From assembly GCA_026770025.1 (NCBI GenBank), contig JAMXDE010000033.1:62001-126000 (forward strand): DNA of 64,000 nt, read 5' to 3'. This DNA is from Craspedostauros australis (Eukaryota; Bacillariophyta; Bacillariophyceae; Mastogloiales; Achnanthaceae). Shown piece after piece: positions 1 through 10,552 of the stretch. The position numbers and the translations under genes are program-made. The first letter of the stretch is position 1. Every line of letters starts with the position of its first letter. Under the pieces are notes generated by a model. The model saw nothing but the letters and a program-made list of their open reading frames with translations. It did no database searches and was not told where the DNA came from.

Positions 1-68
1 GTTCTATCCATCCATCTACACGCGCATGCATACACGCGCATACACACATACACACGCAATAACAACAG

Positions 69-604
69 ACGCCGTCCGCACACGAGAACGTCAGCTGAAC
101 GAAGAAAAGAAGGAGATGACAGAGGAGAAGAAAGAGAAGCTGACGAAGGAACCCAAGGCCGTCAAGGCCGTCAAGGCAGAAGGCAAGGGCATCAAGGGAA
201 CGGGGGTCGTCGTGGATCCACCGTCCAAGGGAACCAAGTCACCCAGCCACACCAAGTCGCCCGGCCACACGAAGGCACCCAGCCACACGAAGGCGCCCAG
301 CGACACGAAGGCACCCAAGGCCACCAAGGCACCAGATTGCAACGGCAAGGGCAAAGGTAAAGGCAAAGGCAAAGGCAAGGGACTCGGCAAGGGATCCAAG
401 GCATTCAAGGGAGACGATGACTGCATAGCCAAGGGCGGAGACGGCGCTGTCGATGTCGATGAAGATGAACCGATCGTCGACGAAGATCCCGATGAGGATG
501 AACCACCGGACGATCACACCGAGGATGTCGAAGATTCCAAGGCGACATCACCCAAGAAGGCCAACGGCCGCCGTCGTCATACCCGAAGAACCAACTGGCA
601 GTAA
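69..604 (+). CDS. Lys/Gly-rich, silaffin-like low-complexity protein (3' exon, 5' part outside window)
   Basis: The frame is open from the window edge. The first 68 bases are CA-rich simple sequence ending in AACAACAG, which looks like the end of an intron, so I place the exon start at 69; the true N-terminus (perhaps a signal peptide) would lie outside. An ATG at 26 is an alternative start. The protein has a charged Glu/Lys segment, then repeats of the form KAPSxTKAP with Ser/Thr spaced between lysines, a KGKGKGKG run, an acidic Asp/Glu block, and a basic tail ending at the stop at 602-604. Lysine-spaced Ser/Thr repeats and acidic blocks are known from diatom biosilica proteins (silaffins). 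That role is inference from composition only; there is no enzymatic domain. Confidence 0.5.
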
Positions 605-1397
605 ACCTGCGCTGTCGTGGAATACAGCACAACACATTGCATTGATGCGCAGGCAATCCAAACTGGTCGCATGAATCTCGATGCCTACCTGCTACGATCC
701 CACCTGTCTCGGTGATTCCCTTGTAGAGTACATATCATAGTTCCTCGTCCGTACGTGTGTTCATGTCTTCAGCAGGAAGAAGGAGAGCGCGATACCACAG
801 TCATACACATACCATACACATAGTAACAACAGCAATAGCAAACACAATGACACAGATGACAACAGCGCAGCTCCGACGCGATGTGATCTCGGGGGATGAA
901 ATGGACGACACCAAAGACGCAAATGATCTCGTCGATGTGTCCGGTCCAAACCAAAGCCAGACTGTCGCATGTGAAGCGCAATGACATCACAAGAGATCAA
1001 CAGCGTCGCAAGCATCTCTTCATGGAACAGAGCTCGGCGTCCTGTTGACGCATGTCTCCATCCATTACACTCATCCATTCTCTTCATGCAGGTTGCAGCG
1101 AACTGACATTCAACCATGAATTCCTCTCTAGCTTTACTATTCGTAGCACGTTATTCTAAGTCGTGCATAATCGCATGTGGAAGATTCGATCAATCGGCGG
1201 TTCGGATCCGAACGATCTTGTCGCAGAACAAGAACCCGCACATCAGTTCCGAATCCACCAAACAGGGCAATGCGGGTTGCGACACCGACCTCTGCCAGCC
1301 ACCACAGCCCATCCATTCATCCATCCATCCATCCATCCATGCGCATGGTGACCAAGAAGGAGGCAACAAGTCGAAGTCAACAATCAAGACATGCACC
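605..1397. other. intergenic stretch with one tiny ORF
   Basis: No gene is supported here. A 45-codon ORF at 847-984 (starting MTQMTTAQLRRD) follows a CA-rich leader typical of the start codons in this window, so it could be a first exon or a very small gene, but I see no homology and no clear donor site. A CATC microsatellite sits at 1310-1340. Confidence 0.5.
1310..1340. repeat. (CATC)n microsatellite
   Basis: Tandem CATC units with one interruption, lying about 60 bp before the likely start codon of the membrane-protein gene at 1398. It probably falls in the 5' leader. Confidence 0.85.
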
Positions 1398-2246
1398 ATG
1401 CCAGCCAAGCAGCGATCATCTTCATCCGCTGACTTCCTGGAAGTCGGCATGTCGACAGCTGTACCGCACGGAAATGAGACTGACGGCACTTCCAGTCTGT
1501 TGAAACGAGCTTGTGATGACGTCAATCGCGACGATCATGGCAAGGATCATGCTTCCATCGCAACTGCTGCGATCACAATCATCCTTTCGTTGCCCGCATT
1601 GATTGGTATGTGATGCTGGCCATCTCTTGTCATCCCGCTGCTGGGCGGCACGGTGACGAGAGCAGCTCGGCATTTGTCTCACACGTTGAATCTGGTCGTC
1701 ACTGCCATGCTCATGACTTTCATGTCATGCTACATGGCCCACGAGGCACGTACCAAACGTCGATACCGGCACGCTTCGTCTGCATCGTGCTGGATAATCC
1801 ACGGCCCGACGATCCTGATGATCCTTGCATCAGGTTTGATCCTGATGGACCCCTTGCGACACTACCTGCAAGATCAAGGCTACCTGCGGGCATCCATGTA
1901 CATTCCCAACTGCCCCACGCGCAGCTACCAAACCCCGCCGCGATCCTGCACTCAATCTTCCGAATGCGGGGCACACCATTGTGGCGGTGAGTTCTACGCG
2001 GATCGGCAAGGACAGGATTGCTTCACGTGTGGCATGGCAGATGGCGCGGCGGTCGGACTGACTGCCGGACACGTCGGTAGATGCAGCAAGGGCGCCGAAG
2101 CGTTTGCCTGTCTGTCGCGCATCGGTTGGATGGTCACGATTGCATGCACGTATATTGGGTTCGTCTGCTTTGTTGTTGGAGTGGTGTGGAATACCAATCT
2201 GCACCTGAAGATTCGGAATCGTTGGAAGCTTCTTCGAGGCACATAA
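1398..2246 (+). CDS. multi-pass membrane protein of unknown function, 263 aa, two exons
   Basis: I join exon 1 (1398-1605) and exon 2 (1663-2246) across a 57-nt GTATGT...AG intron. The intron is a multiple of three and contains a TGA in the exon frame, so removing it restores one reading frame. The protein has a polar N-terminus of about 53 residues, then four hydrophobic segments near residues 54-70, 78-94, 113-131 and 224-245. Between the third and fourth is a long loop with about eight cysteines, then a short basic tail ending LLRGT. The layout suggests an integral membrane protein with a disulfide-rich non-cytosolic loop. I recognise no named family; similar cysteine-loop membrane proteins are, from memory, common as hypothetical proteins in diatoms. 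The start at 1398 is the last ATG before clearly protein-like sequence; the frame is open further upstream through low-complexity sequence. Confidence 0.6.
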
Positions 2247-2490
2247 CAGAGAGGGGATTCTTGCAGCACGCACGCTGACCAGGTGAGAAACGACAGGAAA
2301 TTGCCACGCCGAATCATGCGAATGACGAACTTTGCTTTCTCACAACGCACACTGCGATCAACATCGACAGGGCGCAGGGAGGGAGGGCCAAGTTCTGAGA
2401 GCAATAGTGTGGGCAACGGCAACGGCAACGGCGGAATCTGACAACGCAGTGCAGTGTTTGGGTTTTGGGTTTGGTATAGGACGACACAAG

Positions 2491-3000
2491 ATGGCGAAGA
2501 CTTTGGAAGCTCCTATCGTGGAGTACAAACACACATCACAGTTTCACAGACGAAACGGCCCAAGTGATGAGCGTATGAATACAGAGCATGGTACTAGTAA
2601 GACTGAGATGGCATACTTCTGCTACCGTGAGATGCTGTGTTTGGAGATACAACGAAAGCTCCACTCTCACTTCGCGCGGATGTTGGAACATGCGCTGCTG
2701 CGGTACTATTCGTGTTCGAGTGAGGCGAGTCCGTAAGCCTGCGTCGATGAGGCCAGCGATGGACAAGATTATTCTCCACTGCACCACTCATGCGAAACAG
2801 GTCATCTGAAGATCGTCAAACAATTGATGGAAGCGTATGGATCAAGCACTTCCATCCAAACTCGATCTGGTGATACGCCGCTACATGCCGCAGACCGCAA
2901 AAGGCGCACCGAGATCATCAAGCAGTTTGTGCAGTCCTGCAGTGATGAATACCATAGTTTCATTGCTCCACAAATGCGTGATATACGAGTACGTACATAG
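2491..3000 (+). CDS. small ankyrin-repeat protein or ankyrin gene remnant
   Basis: A plus-strand frame contains two ankyrin units, readable as SPLHHSCETGHLKIVKQLM and then SGDTPLHAADRKRRTEIIKQ. The same frame upstream is open from an ATG at 2491 except for one TAA at 2734. Removing a possible 54-nt intron (2703-2756, GTACTA...CCAG) eliminates that stop and gives a protein of about 151 aa whose N-terminal part is helical and charged. Ankyrin repeats bind other proteins; nothing else about function is visible. The ORF ends at a TAG at 2998-3000, but a GTACGT at 2989 could be a donor leading to a further exon. It could equally be a decayed piece of a larger ankyrin gene. Confidence 0.4.
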
Positions 3001-3538
3001 ACGAGGCATGATGGGATACGAGCCACTCCTGTTCGAAGATCTGTTTGGAAGATTGTCAACTGGTATAACTTGCTAACTCGTCCGTATAGATAGGCTCTAC
3101 ACTCATTCCGAATTTTGTGCCTTTCAAAGTACTCGTGAATCAGCATTGAGACTTCGTGACTTGATTCGCATTTGATTCTTCGAAGTTCCGAAACGCAAAG
3201 AACAATGACATCCACCAATCTTTTTGGGAGGGCAGACCCACACGCGCAGGCGACACAAAGAGCCGATCCGAACAAGTGAGATGCGATCTCCTCTTGACCC
3301 ATCATCTGCCATCCCTAGGTAATCAGAATCTTCATCTCCATCTCCATTCTCCATTCCCAGCGTCCTGCTACAAACGCATGGCCTGACCCGGTCACCTTGA
3401 CGCTCCACGCATGCAACTAGCATCTGTCATCTGTCATCATCGTGGCATCACTGAGCTCTACCATCCACAGTTGTCAAGCCAGCATTTTCAGTCAGATCCA
3501 GATCCGACTTGAACCTCCATCATTGATTCGGTCCGACG
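3001..3538. other. intergenic stretch upstream of the aldo/keto reductase gene
   Basis: No supported gene; it probably holds the promoter and leader of the gene starting at 3539. No clear TATA-like element was found. Confidence 0.5.
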
Positions 3539-6336
3539 ATGTCGGCAGGCAACAGCACAAAGACAATGGCAAGCTTCGTGAGATCCATGGATCCGAAGGC
3601 TGCCACGGCGATTGCGATTGGAATATCGACCATCGCGCTCTGTGCCAGCTTCCTCTTTGCGGGGAAGGAGGACGAGGACGACGAGGACGTCTACTTCAAG
3701 AACTACAAGTCTCCTGCCTTCCTGGATTCCTCCTCGGAGGAGTACCAACCCAAGATCGCCAAGTTGCTTCGCAAGGCTGTCATTGGTGCGGACGACGGTA
3801 ACGATGACGCGCCTCTCGTCACGGATACTGACTCGCTCATCAAGATCATTCGGCAGTTGAAGTTTTGGATCCAGGAATCCAAGGATACCGCGATCATCAG
3901 CGAGGATGACTTGCTGACCATGACAAAGCGATTGATCCATGTGGGAACGTGGCGTCATCGGTACGGATTGCTACCATCCAGTACCAGCGGCAGTGCAGCA
4001 ACCCAGCAGGTTCCGAAGGTCCGCTTCGGGCGTACCGAACTGCAGATGCCCATCATCACGTGCGGCTCCATGAGGTTCCAACACACCTGGATGCCAGATG
4101 ATCTGCCCATCGCCCCATCCAAAGAAAAGGTGATCAACACGCCCTCCCAGGCCAACCTCGTCGCGGTGCTGCGTCAGTGCCTCAAGATGGGCATCAATCA
4201 CTTCGAGACGGCCCGATTGTACGGATCTTCGGAGCAGCAGCTCTGCGAAGCCTTGTGTACGCTGATGGAAAGCGGTGAGATCAAGCGATCCGATTTCATC
4301 GTGCAAACTAAGATCCCGGTGGCGAGCATCTCGGGGGAAGAATTTGAAAAGGCCCTCAACAAGTCCTGGAACAACCTGGAACGGCTGGGTCACATCGACC
4401 TGCTGTCCCTTTGGGTGGTCAGCTCGCCATCGCAAGTGAAGTGGGCGCTCAACGACAAAGACGATGGAATCCTGGCGGTCACGCGCCGATGGAAGGACAC
4501 CGGAAAGATCCGGCATCTTGGATTCTCGACCCACGGGTACTGCGAATCTATTTTGGACATGATCAATTCGGGGCTCTTCGAATACATCAATCTACACCAT
4601 CACTACTTTGGAGACTATCATGCCACAGGAACGATGCAAGGGTGGGATACTCCCGGCAAGAAGCCAGATGCTGCCACACAGGACAAGACGAAGAGTGTCA
4701 ATAGTGGCCACCAGAACGTCCTTCAACGTCAGGAGGGCACGTGGGCCTGCGTCCAGCGTGCCAAGGAACTAGACATGGGCATCCTCGGGATCTCGCCAAT
4801 CGACAAGGGCGGTCGCCTCTACCAGCCTTCGTCGACCGTGGCACGCACGCTGGGTCCGACCATGTCTCCCATCGCATTCGCATGCCTATACGCATGGCAG
4901 CAGGCCGGTATCGACACGCTGACGGTTGGATTCGCCCGCCCAGCCGACCTCGACGAGCTCATGGAAGCGGTGGAGTTGCTCCGGAATGAGAAGGAATCCA
5001 AGAAGGCGTGGCTGAGCGCCCACGGGCGCTTTCAGGAGCTCGCAGAACGCAAGCTCGGCAAGGAGTGGAAGGAAAGGAGCCTGCTGCATCTACCAACCTG
5101 CTTCGAACCTTGTACCATGGGCGTCTCCATCGGGCATACGCTTTGGTGTTACAACTGTAAGTGAGCGAAAGTGGGAGCGGGAGCGGGCAGCGTCTGCTGA
5201 GTGGCGTAACTTTGCGGTATGATGTACAGCCGTTCTTACCACGCGGAAGCCAAATGACGAACAGGCTCCGGCATACCAGAATGGGAGTTATCTTCGAGCA
5301 TCGAGCATCAGGCTTCGCCATGCGCTTTCCTGTACCGTCGCAAGTTGAATTTGCATGTCGGGTTGAGATCTTGACTCAATACATCCACTCTGTCTTGCAC
5401 TCTACTCGCACCGCGTTCTGTCTGTACACACTATCGCAAAATCCGATACCACTATACTCGTGCGATGCTTCCTTTGGCATCACGTGCTGCTCAAATCGTG
5501 TCGATCAATGCACACACACACACACGTGCATGATGCCGACATCAGTGCTCATGTCGTTTGGGATGTACAAGCAAGCCAAGGCGCTGTATTTCAACCTCGA
5601 GACCTCCAACACATGGAACTACAAAAAGTCTTGGGAAGAGAACGTCTCCAAAATGTACGTCCTCCACCGCTCAGCACTGCCAACCCAGCCGATGGTGCGG
5701 CAGATACTGCAATTTGATTGCGATGGCGGTGGCAATGGTGATGGTAATAGTGACAGCGATAGCTCCAGTCACGGTCATGGCCATTGCATTGAGAGCGGAT
5801 CATCTTGACACAGTTCCGTTGCACTGCCACGACTTAGCTCCGCGCTGGCACTTTGCTGTCACCGGTGTCATTTCGCCTCACCTTACCTGCACAGTGTTGT
5901 CCAGTTGGTTTGCTTCCACATCGCGACGCCACCACATTCTAACAAGACCATCTCTCTTTGCTTTGCTTCGCCTATGGATCACAGGGCCAGGGGCAATCCA
6001 GGACGATCATACGATTCCAAGGTGGATCTCACGGATGCCCTGAAGCACCACATGGACCCCAATGGTGCCATGATCAAGATCAAGAATATACACGAACTGA
6101 TCAACACCAAGTCCACCCACACTCAAGAGCAACTGAAGGCGTTGGGGTGGGATGATGCGTACGACCTCCGGGCTTGGATCGAGTTTCCTGACACAGAACG
6201 CATGTCGAAGAAAAAACTGAAGTTCATCATCCAGGCCATTACGGGGATCGATCTCGGAATTGGCGGCGGGTCAGGAACGCGACCTCACGCATTCGCACAA
6301 GAAGTGAGAGAGCGGCTGGCTTCTATTCCCGTCTGA
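3539..6336 (+). CDS. membrane-anchored aldo/keto reductase-like protein, three exons, about 692 aa
   Basis: Exons are 3539-5156, 5546-5654 and 5985-6336. The first ends at CT|GTAAGT. Exon 2 begins after ATCAG and extends the protein coherently (WCYN-L-LMSFGMYKQAK). Exon 3 (GRSYDSKVDLTDALKHH) is less certain and could be a separate small gene starting at 5974. Residues 21-40 form a membrane segment. The TIM-barrel begins near residue 161 (VRFGRTELQMP, then CGSMRFQ) and matches the predicted oxidoreductases of COG1453. Family active-site Asp and Tyr fall in FETARLYG (Asp replaced by Glu), and Lys is in QTKIP. The His that usually follows the fourth strand is not seen (LSLWVVSS). Paired cysteines near residues 518-538 recall the Fe-S tail of the bacterial relatives but do not complete the motif. 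Probably an NAD(P)H-dependent reductase or a catalytically altered relative. Confidence 0.75.
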
Positions 6337-8073
6337 AGAGAGAAGTGGAGCGGAGTCGAACAATGAGAAGAAAGAGAGGCATCGCAGAAGAACAAGATAG
6401 TCCCTAAGAGAAGACGATGCACCAAATTAACATACATTTCCCGACTGGTTCCAGTCTCTTCTCGGTTTACCATGCGAACTAGGGTACCCCGGATGTACCT
6501 TTGAAGGTCATCGGCATTGCATATGTATTGGAGGCTACTGTCCGTGTTGCTGCCGCAATATTTGTAGCTGGGCCTTTTGGTTGCGGTATCGGTGCCTCAT
6601 GGCATCGTACATGTACCTCTGGGCATTGGTGTATGTGTGCGGCCTCTCGGTGGCTTTGTCGCGGTCTTGGCCATCGTGGGTGGCGACTGCGTGATGCTTG
6701 GGCGCATGTCTGCACCTCCTCTGCGTTGTTTGGTGGCGACCATCTGTTGCGAAGCATCGAAGAGTGCATGGCAGGCGGTGTGCAGAGCACAGTCTCACGC
6801 CACCGAGCACGAGTAGGTCGTGCGTATGGTACGAGCGCGCCATGGCACACACTCGTATGGTGCTCTGCGCTCTCCGAGTTGGCAGGGATGCCGCGGGTCG
6901 CCCTGTTTGGCGAATACTCTGTTCCGGCATCGTGTACTCTACTCTCGTGATGGGAGGTACAATAGCGCGCGTCTGGTAGGAGTCGGTAGGCGACAGCAGA
7001 CGCGTCCAGAGGGACAAGTGTTACCGCGTTGACGTTGAAGAGACGAGTCGCGATGAGTCGCGAGTACTTGTCGACGGAATACAGTGGAGAGCAGAGAGGA
7101 CGCACCAAGCATTATTTCTGGCGCTGGTGCGCACTCGCGATTGTTGTTCTTCATGATACTACACCTCGAAACTGTGAGATCTGACGCGAACCCAATCGTT
7201 CACTCATGGCATTCGAGACATGGTGTGGAGAGGATGCAAAGAACCCCTACCACTGCCAAACGGTGACCACTTCAATCACGCTTCGACATCGGCGCGTCCA
7301 TAGTTGTATCACTATCGGGAACAAATGAATGGCGGTGCACAAGATAGCACGCTGAGCGGCTGTGATGAAGACTGTATCGCTCCGGTCTTGTCAAACACGG
7401 AGTGCCCAAACAACCCAGCCCCCGTCCAAGATCGCCCTCTTCTCGTTCCGCACAGCATCGCTGAGGTAGAGAGGGAGCGTCTTGGGGGCAATCACTCTTG
7501 GGTGATGTGATAAAGTAGAAAGGTACATGCATCGCTGCGGAAACATGAGGCGTGGACCATCACGAATGCAGAACAAACAGCCATGAGTTGTTGCCGTGGC
7601 GCAACGGATGCAGCCGCATCGAAACCTGTACCGAAAGCAGTACCGTCTCCACGTGATCCGAAAGCGAACGTTGCCTCTCAGCCCAGGTACGAGCTACAGG
7701 TAACGAGTACTGGTAGGTAATATATAATATATTCTCGTACTGGTACTATACATGCAGAGTGCGAGGTATCGCAGGCGTAGTAGTAGGTGGCCAGACAATC
7801 GCCATAGCCGGAAACACGGTCACTCCACTATACAACGAGTTCTCACACGACTACTCGGCTCTGTTGTACTATTAGCACAATAAAACAGCATGATGCGGCC
7901 GCGACTACGAGTATGTTGCGATCACAGCACAGCCAACATGGATTTGCGATGTCCATCATCAACCTCTCATAATCTCGGAAACATCCACAACTGCCAGCCA
8001 GCAACTTCACAACAACACAACAGCACTACAATACCATACAATAAACCCTATTGCATCACATTTCACAGCCGTC
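6337..8073. other. 1.7-kb intergenic stretch without supported genes
   Basis: Several frames on both strands between 6479 and 7154 are open for 150-210 codons, but their composition (Arg/His/Cys-rich, no domains) looks like chance. One minus-strand frame ends near 6535 with a helical Gln-rich segment and is the best candidate if any is real. A run of GTACTGGTA-like short repeats and AT-rich sequence lies at 7685-7760. Confidence 0.5.
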
Positions 8074-9438
8074 ATGAAGTTCCTCCCACTCGCGGCCATC
8101 GCGTCTCTCTTGCCCCATTCCTGGGCTGCTGAGGTGCAAGATACAGAGCGCCAGCTGACCGTCACGTCGGATGGTCCAGAGCTCTGTCCCAACGACTTCT
8201 CGAAGATCCACCAAGTCGGTAACACACCGGTAACGGCCCCACCGATCGAGATCATCGAGCAGAACGGAAGCACTGTCAAGTTCAAGATCAGCCAGATCTG
8301 GACGCCGCAGGTCGCGCACGAGGTCATCGTGCAGTACCAAACAGGAAATATGGGCGAGAAGAAGTGCGAAGCCTTCGATGACGTGCCGGGCGGCGATGAG
8401 CTCACGTTCACCGCTACTTGCGGCGTCACGGACCCGGTTACGGTCGTTGACATCTTCATCGTGGACCAGGAAGTGGACGGAGACGCGCACATCCCGGCAT
8501 GCTGCCACAGCGCGACCACCATCGACACCGTGCGGTACACCTACGGCATCCAGTGCACGCCAACGTGCCCGGAGCCGGAAGGCGACCCAGATTGCCCCGA
8601 GGTCAAGCTCGACTTCAACTCCTTCCCGGAGTACTCGTACGTCTACGACGACTACTGGTACGACCTTGGCGTCAAGATCACTGGCGAGTCCAAGTCCAGC
8701 TCGAGCTCCAAAAGACACACGCCCCTACCGAAGAAGGAGTTCCCCATCGGCTCGGCCTGGGAAGATCGTTACGGTTTCACAGAGAACAGGAAAGACCGAC
8801 GCAGCGACGATGAATGGGATACGTCGCTCCACAACCAAGCCGGAGGTGCGGTGCGTGTCTTCAACACCAACAAACCGAACCGTGCCGGTGGCAACCCCAA
8901 GTGTGATCCCAATGACGATAACGATGGTGATCCAGATCTCGGATCTCCAAACCAAGCATGCCCATCCGGAACACCCGGAAAGAAGTCTTCAGGTCCCGGA
9001 CAAGGAACTGGAGGCGAGTCTGGCCAGTGGAAGAACTGTCCATCCACACTGCTCGGTAACGTCCTCGTCATCCAAGAGGGGGCAAAGTCGTGCCCTGACG
9101 ATTCCAGCGAAGGTGGCTGGATCACATTCGACTTCAACCCGGCCATCGCAGGGGAGATCCAGTTCACTTTCGCCAAGGTCCTTGATACAGACGAGAGCAA
9201 CACCCCCAAGATCAAGGTCTGGAAGACTGGCGAGGACGTCAACTCCAACCCATCGACCAACGTATACACAACGCCCAAGACAGGAAACAACGGCCTGTGG
9301 CAAAAGTCCTTCAAGAATGATGGAACCTGGAAGAACCGCTACAAGAACCTGCAGCGCATCCAGTTCGAGTACCATGGCTCTGGATCTGTTGCCGAGATCA
9401 GTTACAAACCCTCCAAGTGCCCACCCACAGCCCGTTAA
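8074..9438 (+). CDS. secreted protein with DPDLGSPN / GNVLVIQE beta-sandwich module, 454 aa
   Basis: The ATG follows a CA-rich leader. Residues 1-18 form a signal peptide (MKFLPLAAIASLL..., cleavage likely after SWA), so the protein is secreted or in the cell wall. The N-terminal half (about 25-165) is Cys-containing and beta-rich with no family name I know. A Tyr-rich stretch (EYSYVYDDYWYD) and a Ser-rich, basic linker follow. The C-terminal half carries an Asp-rich segment, DPDLGSPN near residue 287, GNVLVIQE near 328 and GGWITFDFN. This order matches a calcium-style loop plus beta-sandwich module that I recall from secreted proteins of marine bacteria and algae. Eight or more cysteines suggest disulfides. 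A role in adhesion or the extracellular matrix is inference. No intron is needed. Confidence 0.85.
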   Translation: MKFLPLAAIASLLPHSWAAEVQDTERQLTVTSDGPELCPNDFSKIHQVGNTPVTAPPIEIIEQNGSTVKFKISQIWTPQVAHEVIVQYQTGNMGEKKCEAFDDVPGGDELTFTATCGVTDPVTVVDIFIVDQEVDGDAHIPACCHSATTIDTVRYTYGIQCTPTCPEPEGDPDCPEVKLDFNSFPEYSYVYDDYWYDLGVKITGESKSSSSSKRHTPLPKKEFPIGSAWEDRYGFTENRKDRRSDDEWDTSLHNQAGGAVRVFNTNKPNRAGGNPKCDPNDDNDGDPDLGSPNQACPSGTPGKKSSGPGQGTGGESGQWKNCPSTLLGNVLVIQEGAKSCPDDSSEGGWITFDFNPAIAGEIQFTFAKVLDTDESNTPKIKVWKTGEDVNSNPSTNVYTTPKTGNNGLWQKSFKNDGTWKNRYKNLQRIQFEYHGSGSVAEISYKPSKCPPTAR

Positions 9439-10419
9439 GACAACTTGTCTGGAGAGACAGAGGGAGGAAAAGACGAATAGAGCGGGTAGAGAGGAAGACG
9501 GAACTTTAACACAATACATAACATTGCACAATGAATAAATCCAATACTATGACAATAAGTTGTAGAATACCATACATTCAGTCTTGGAAAAGCTCGTCGG
9601 TTAGTGTGCAGGCTGCGATCCGTCTTGTACGATGATCGATGCTTGGCTGAAGCCGGAGCTCATGGCGCGTGCTGATTTTGTCGTGTCGATGACAAAGAAC
9701 AGCCGTCCAAAATGTCGGCGCCAATCCGCATTCGTGATTCATGGACAGCACATCAATGTCTTCGCACTCGCTTGTCGAGTCCAGACTTGCACCTCTCCCT
9801 TGACCACGACGAAGTCCCACACCTCAACAACAGAACAGAAAAGGATGGGACATCTCCATTCGCGCACGACCTTTTGTGTACTCGACACAAGATGATCACC
9901 GCGACCACTTTGTCGCATGTGCTCTGAAATGCACATGCTTGTGAAGAAGCATGGTGACTGTGTGACGCTCCTTTGTGATACGGGAGGAAGTTGTCTGAGG
10001 GTGCAGACTTGCCCTAACTTCCATCGCAGCCATTGCTGCTGCTGCCACCGATGAGCTGATGCGTCAACTGTTTGGCCGCACAGCCAACGTCCAACACCAA
10101 CCAGAGGTTGGCAACAAGAATGCTTCTGCAGGGTTCTTGGAGGAGGCGCCACGTGCCGTTAAAAGACGTTAAGTGTGCTTCGTGATTTGGCGCCCATTTT
10201 CCAAACTCAAAGAAGACGCCAATGATCTTCGTCATTCCTTTCTCCCAACCCCTCGCGTGCCCGCTCATGTTGCCACACAAAGTCGCAGTGTGATGGTGTC
10301 GACGATGATGAGACGCGCAATAAACGTCAGGAACGGCACTGATCGGAGCGACGCAGACACAAGCATGAACCCACATCGCTCGCGTATCACCAGACTTTGC
10401 GCATATGCGCGTCGGCTGG
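9439..10419. other. intergenic stretch between the secreted-protein gene and the LINE
   Basis: It holds the 3' flank of the 8074-9438 gene, with a poly(A) signal at 9534-9539. No further gene is supported. Before the LINE arrived this stretch adjoined the 3' side of the gene now at 18930-20950, making the two genes convergent. Confidence 0.5.
9534..9539 (+). terminator. AATAAA polyadenylation signal
   Basis: Perfect AATAAA about 95 nt after the stop codon of the 8074-9438 gene. Confidence 0.5.
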
Positions 10420-10435
10420 ATTCGGCTCGCAGACA
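10420..10435. repeat. target-site duplication, LINE 3' side
   Basis: The 16 bases ATTCGGCTCGCAGACA recur exactly at 18847-18862. The flanking bases differ on both sides, so the duplication is exactly 16 bp. On the minus strand this copy follows the element's TA-rich 3' tail. Confidence 0.92.
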
Positions 10436-10552
10436 TATATATACCTCACTGATTATAACTGTTAAGTCATGCGCCGGGGGCGCTTTCATTCCGCCTCGTT
10501 TATTCTACGTGTAGGCACGCAGCGGGAACGGACCAGATGCTGTATATACTTT

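Noticed and set aside
1611-1613. in-frame TGA as a selenocysteine codon in the membrane protein
   Set aside because: A 57-nt GT-AG intron explains the stop more simply; no selenocysteine insertion structure was looked for successfully.
6479-7154. minus-strand frames of 160-210 codons
   Set aside because: No domain, atypical composition and no leader-like sequence before the starts.
7585-7660. tRNA-like A box (TGGCGCAACGG)
   Set aside because: No matching B box (GATCCGAAA departs from consensus) and no complementary acceptor stem.
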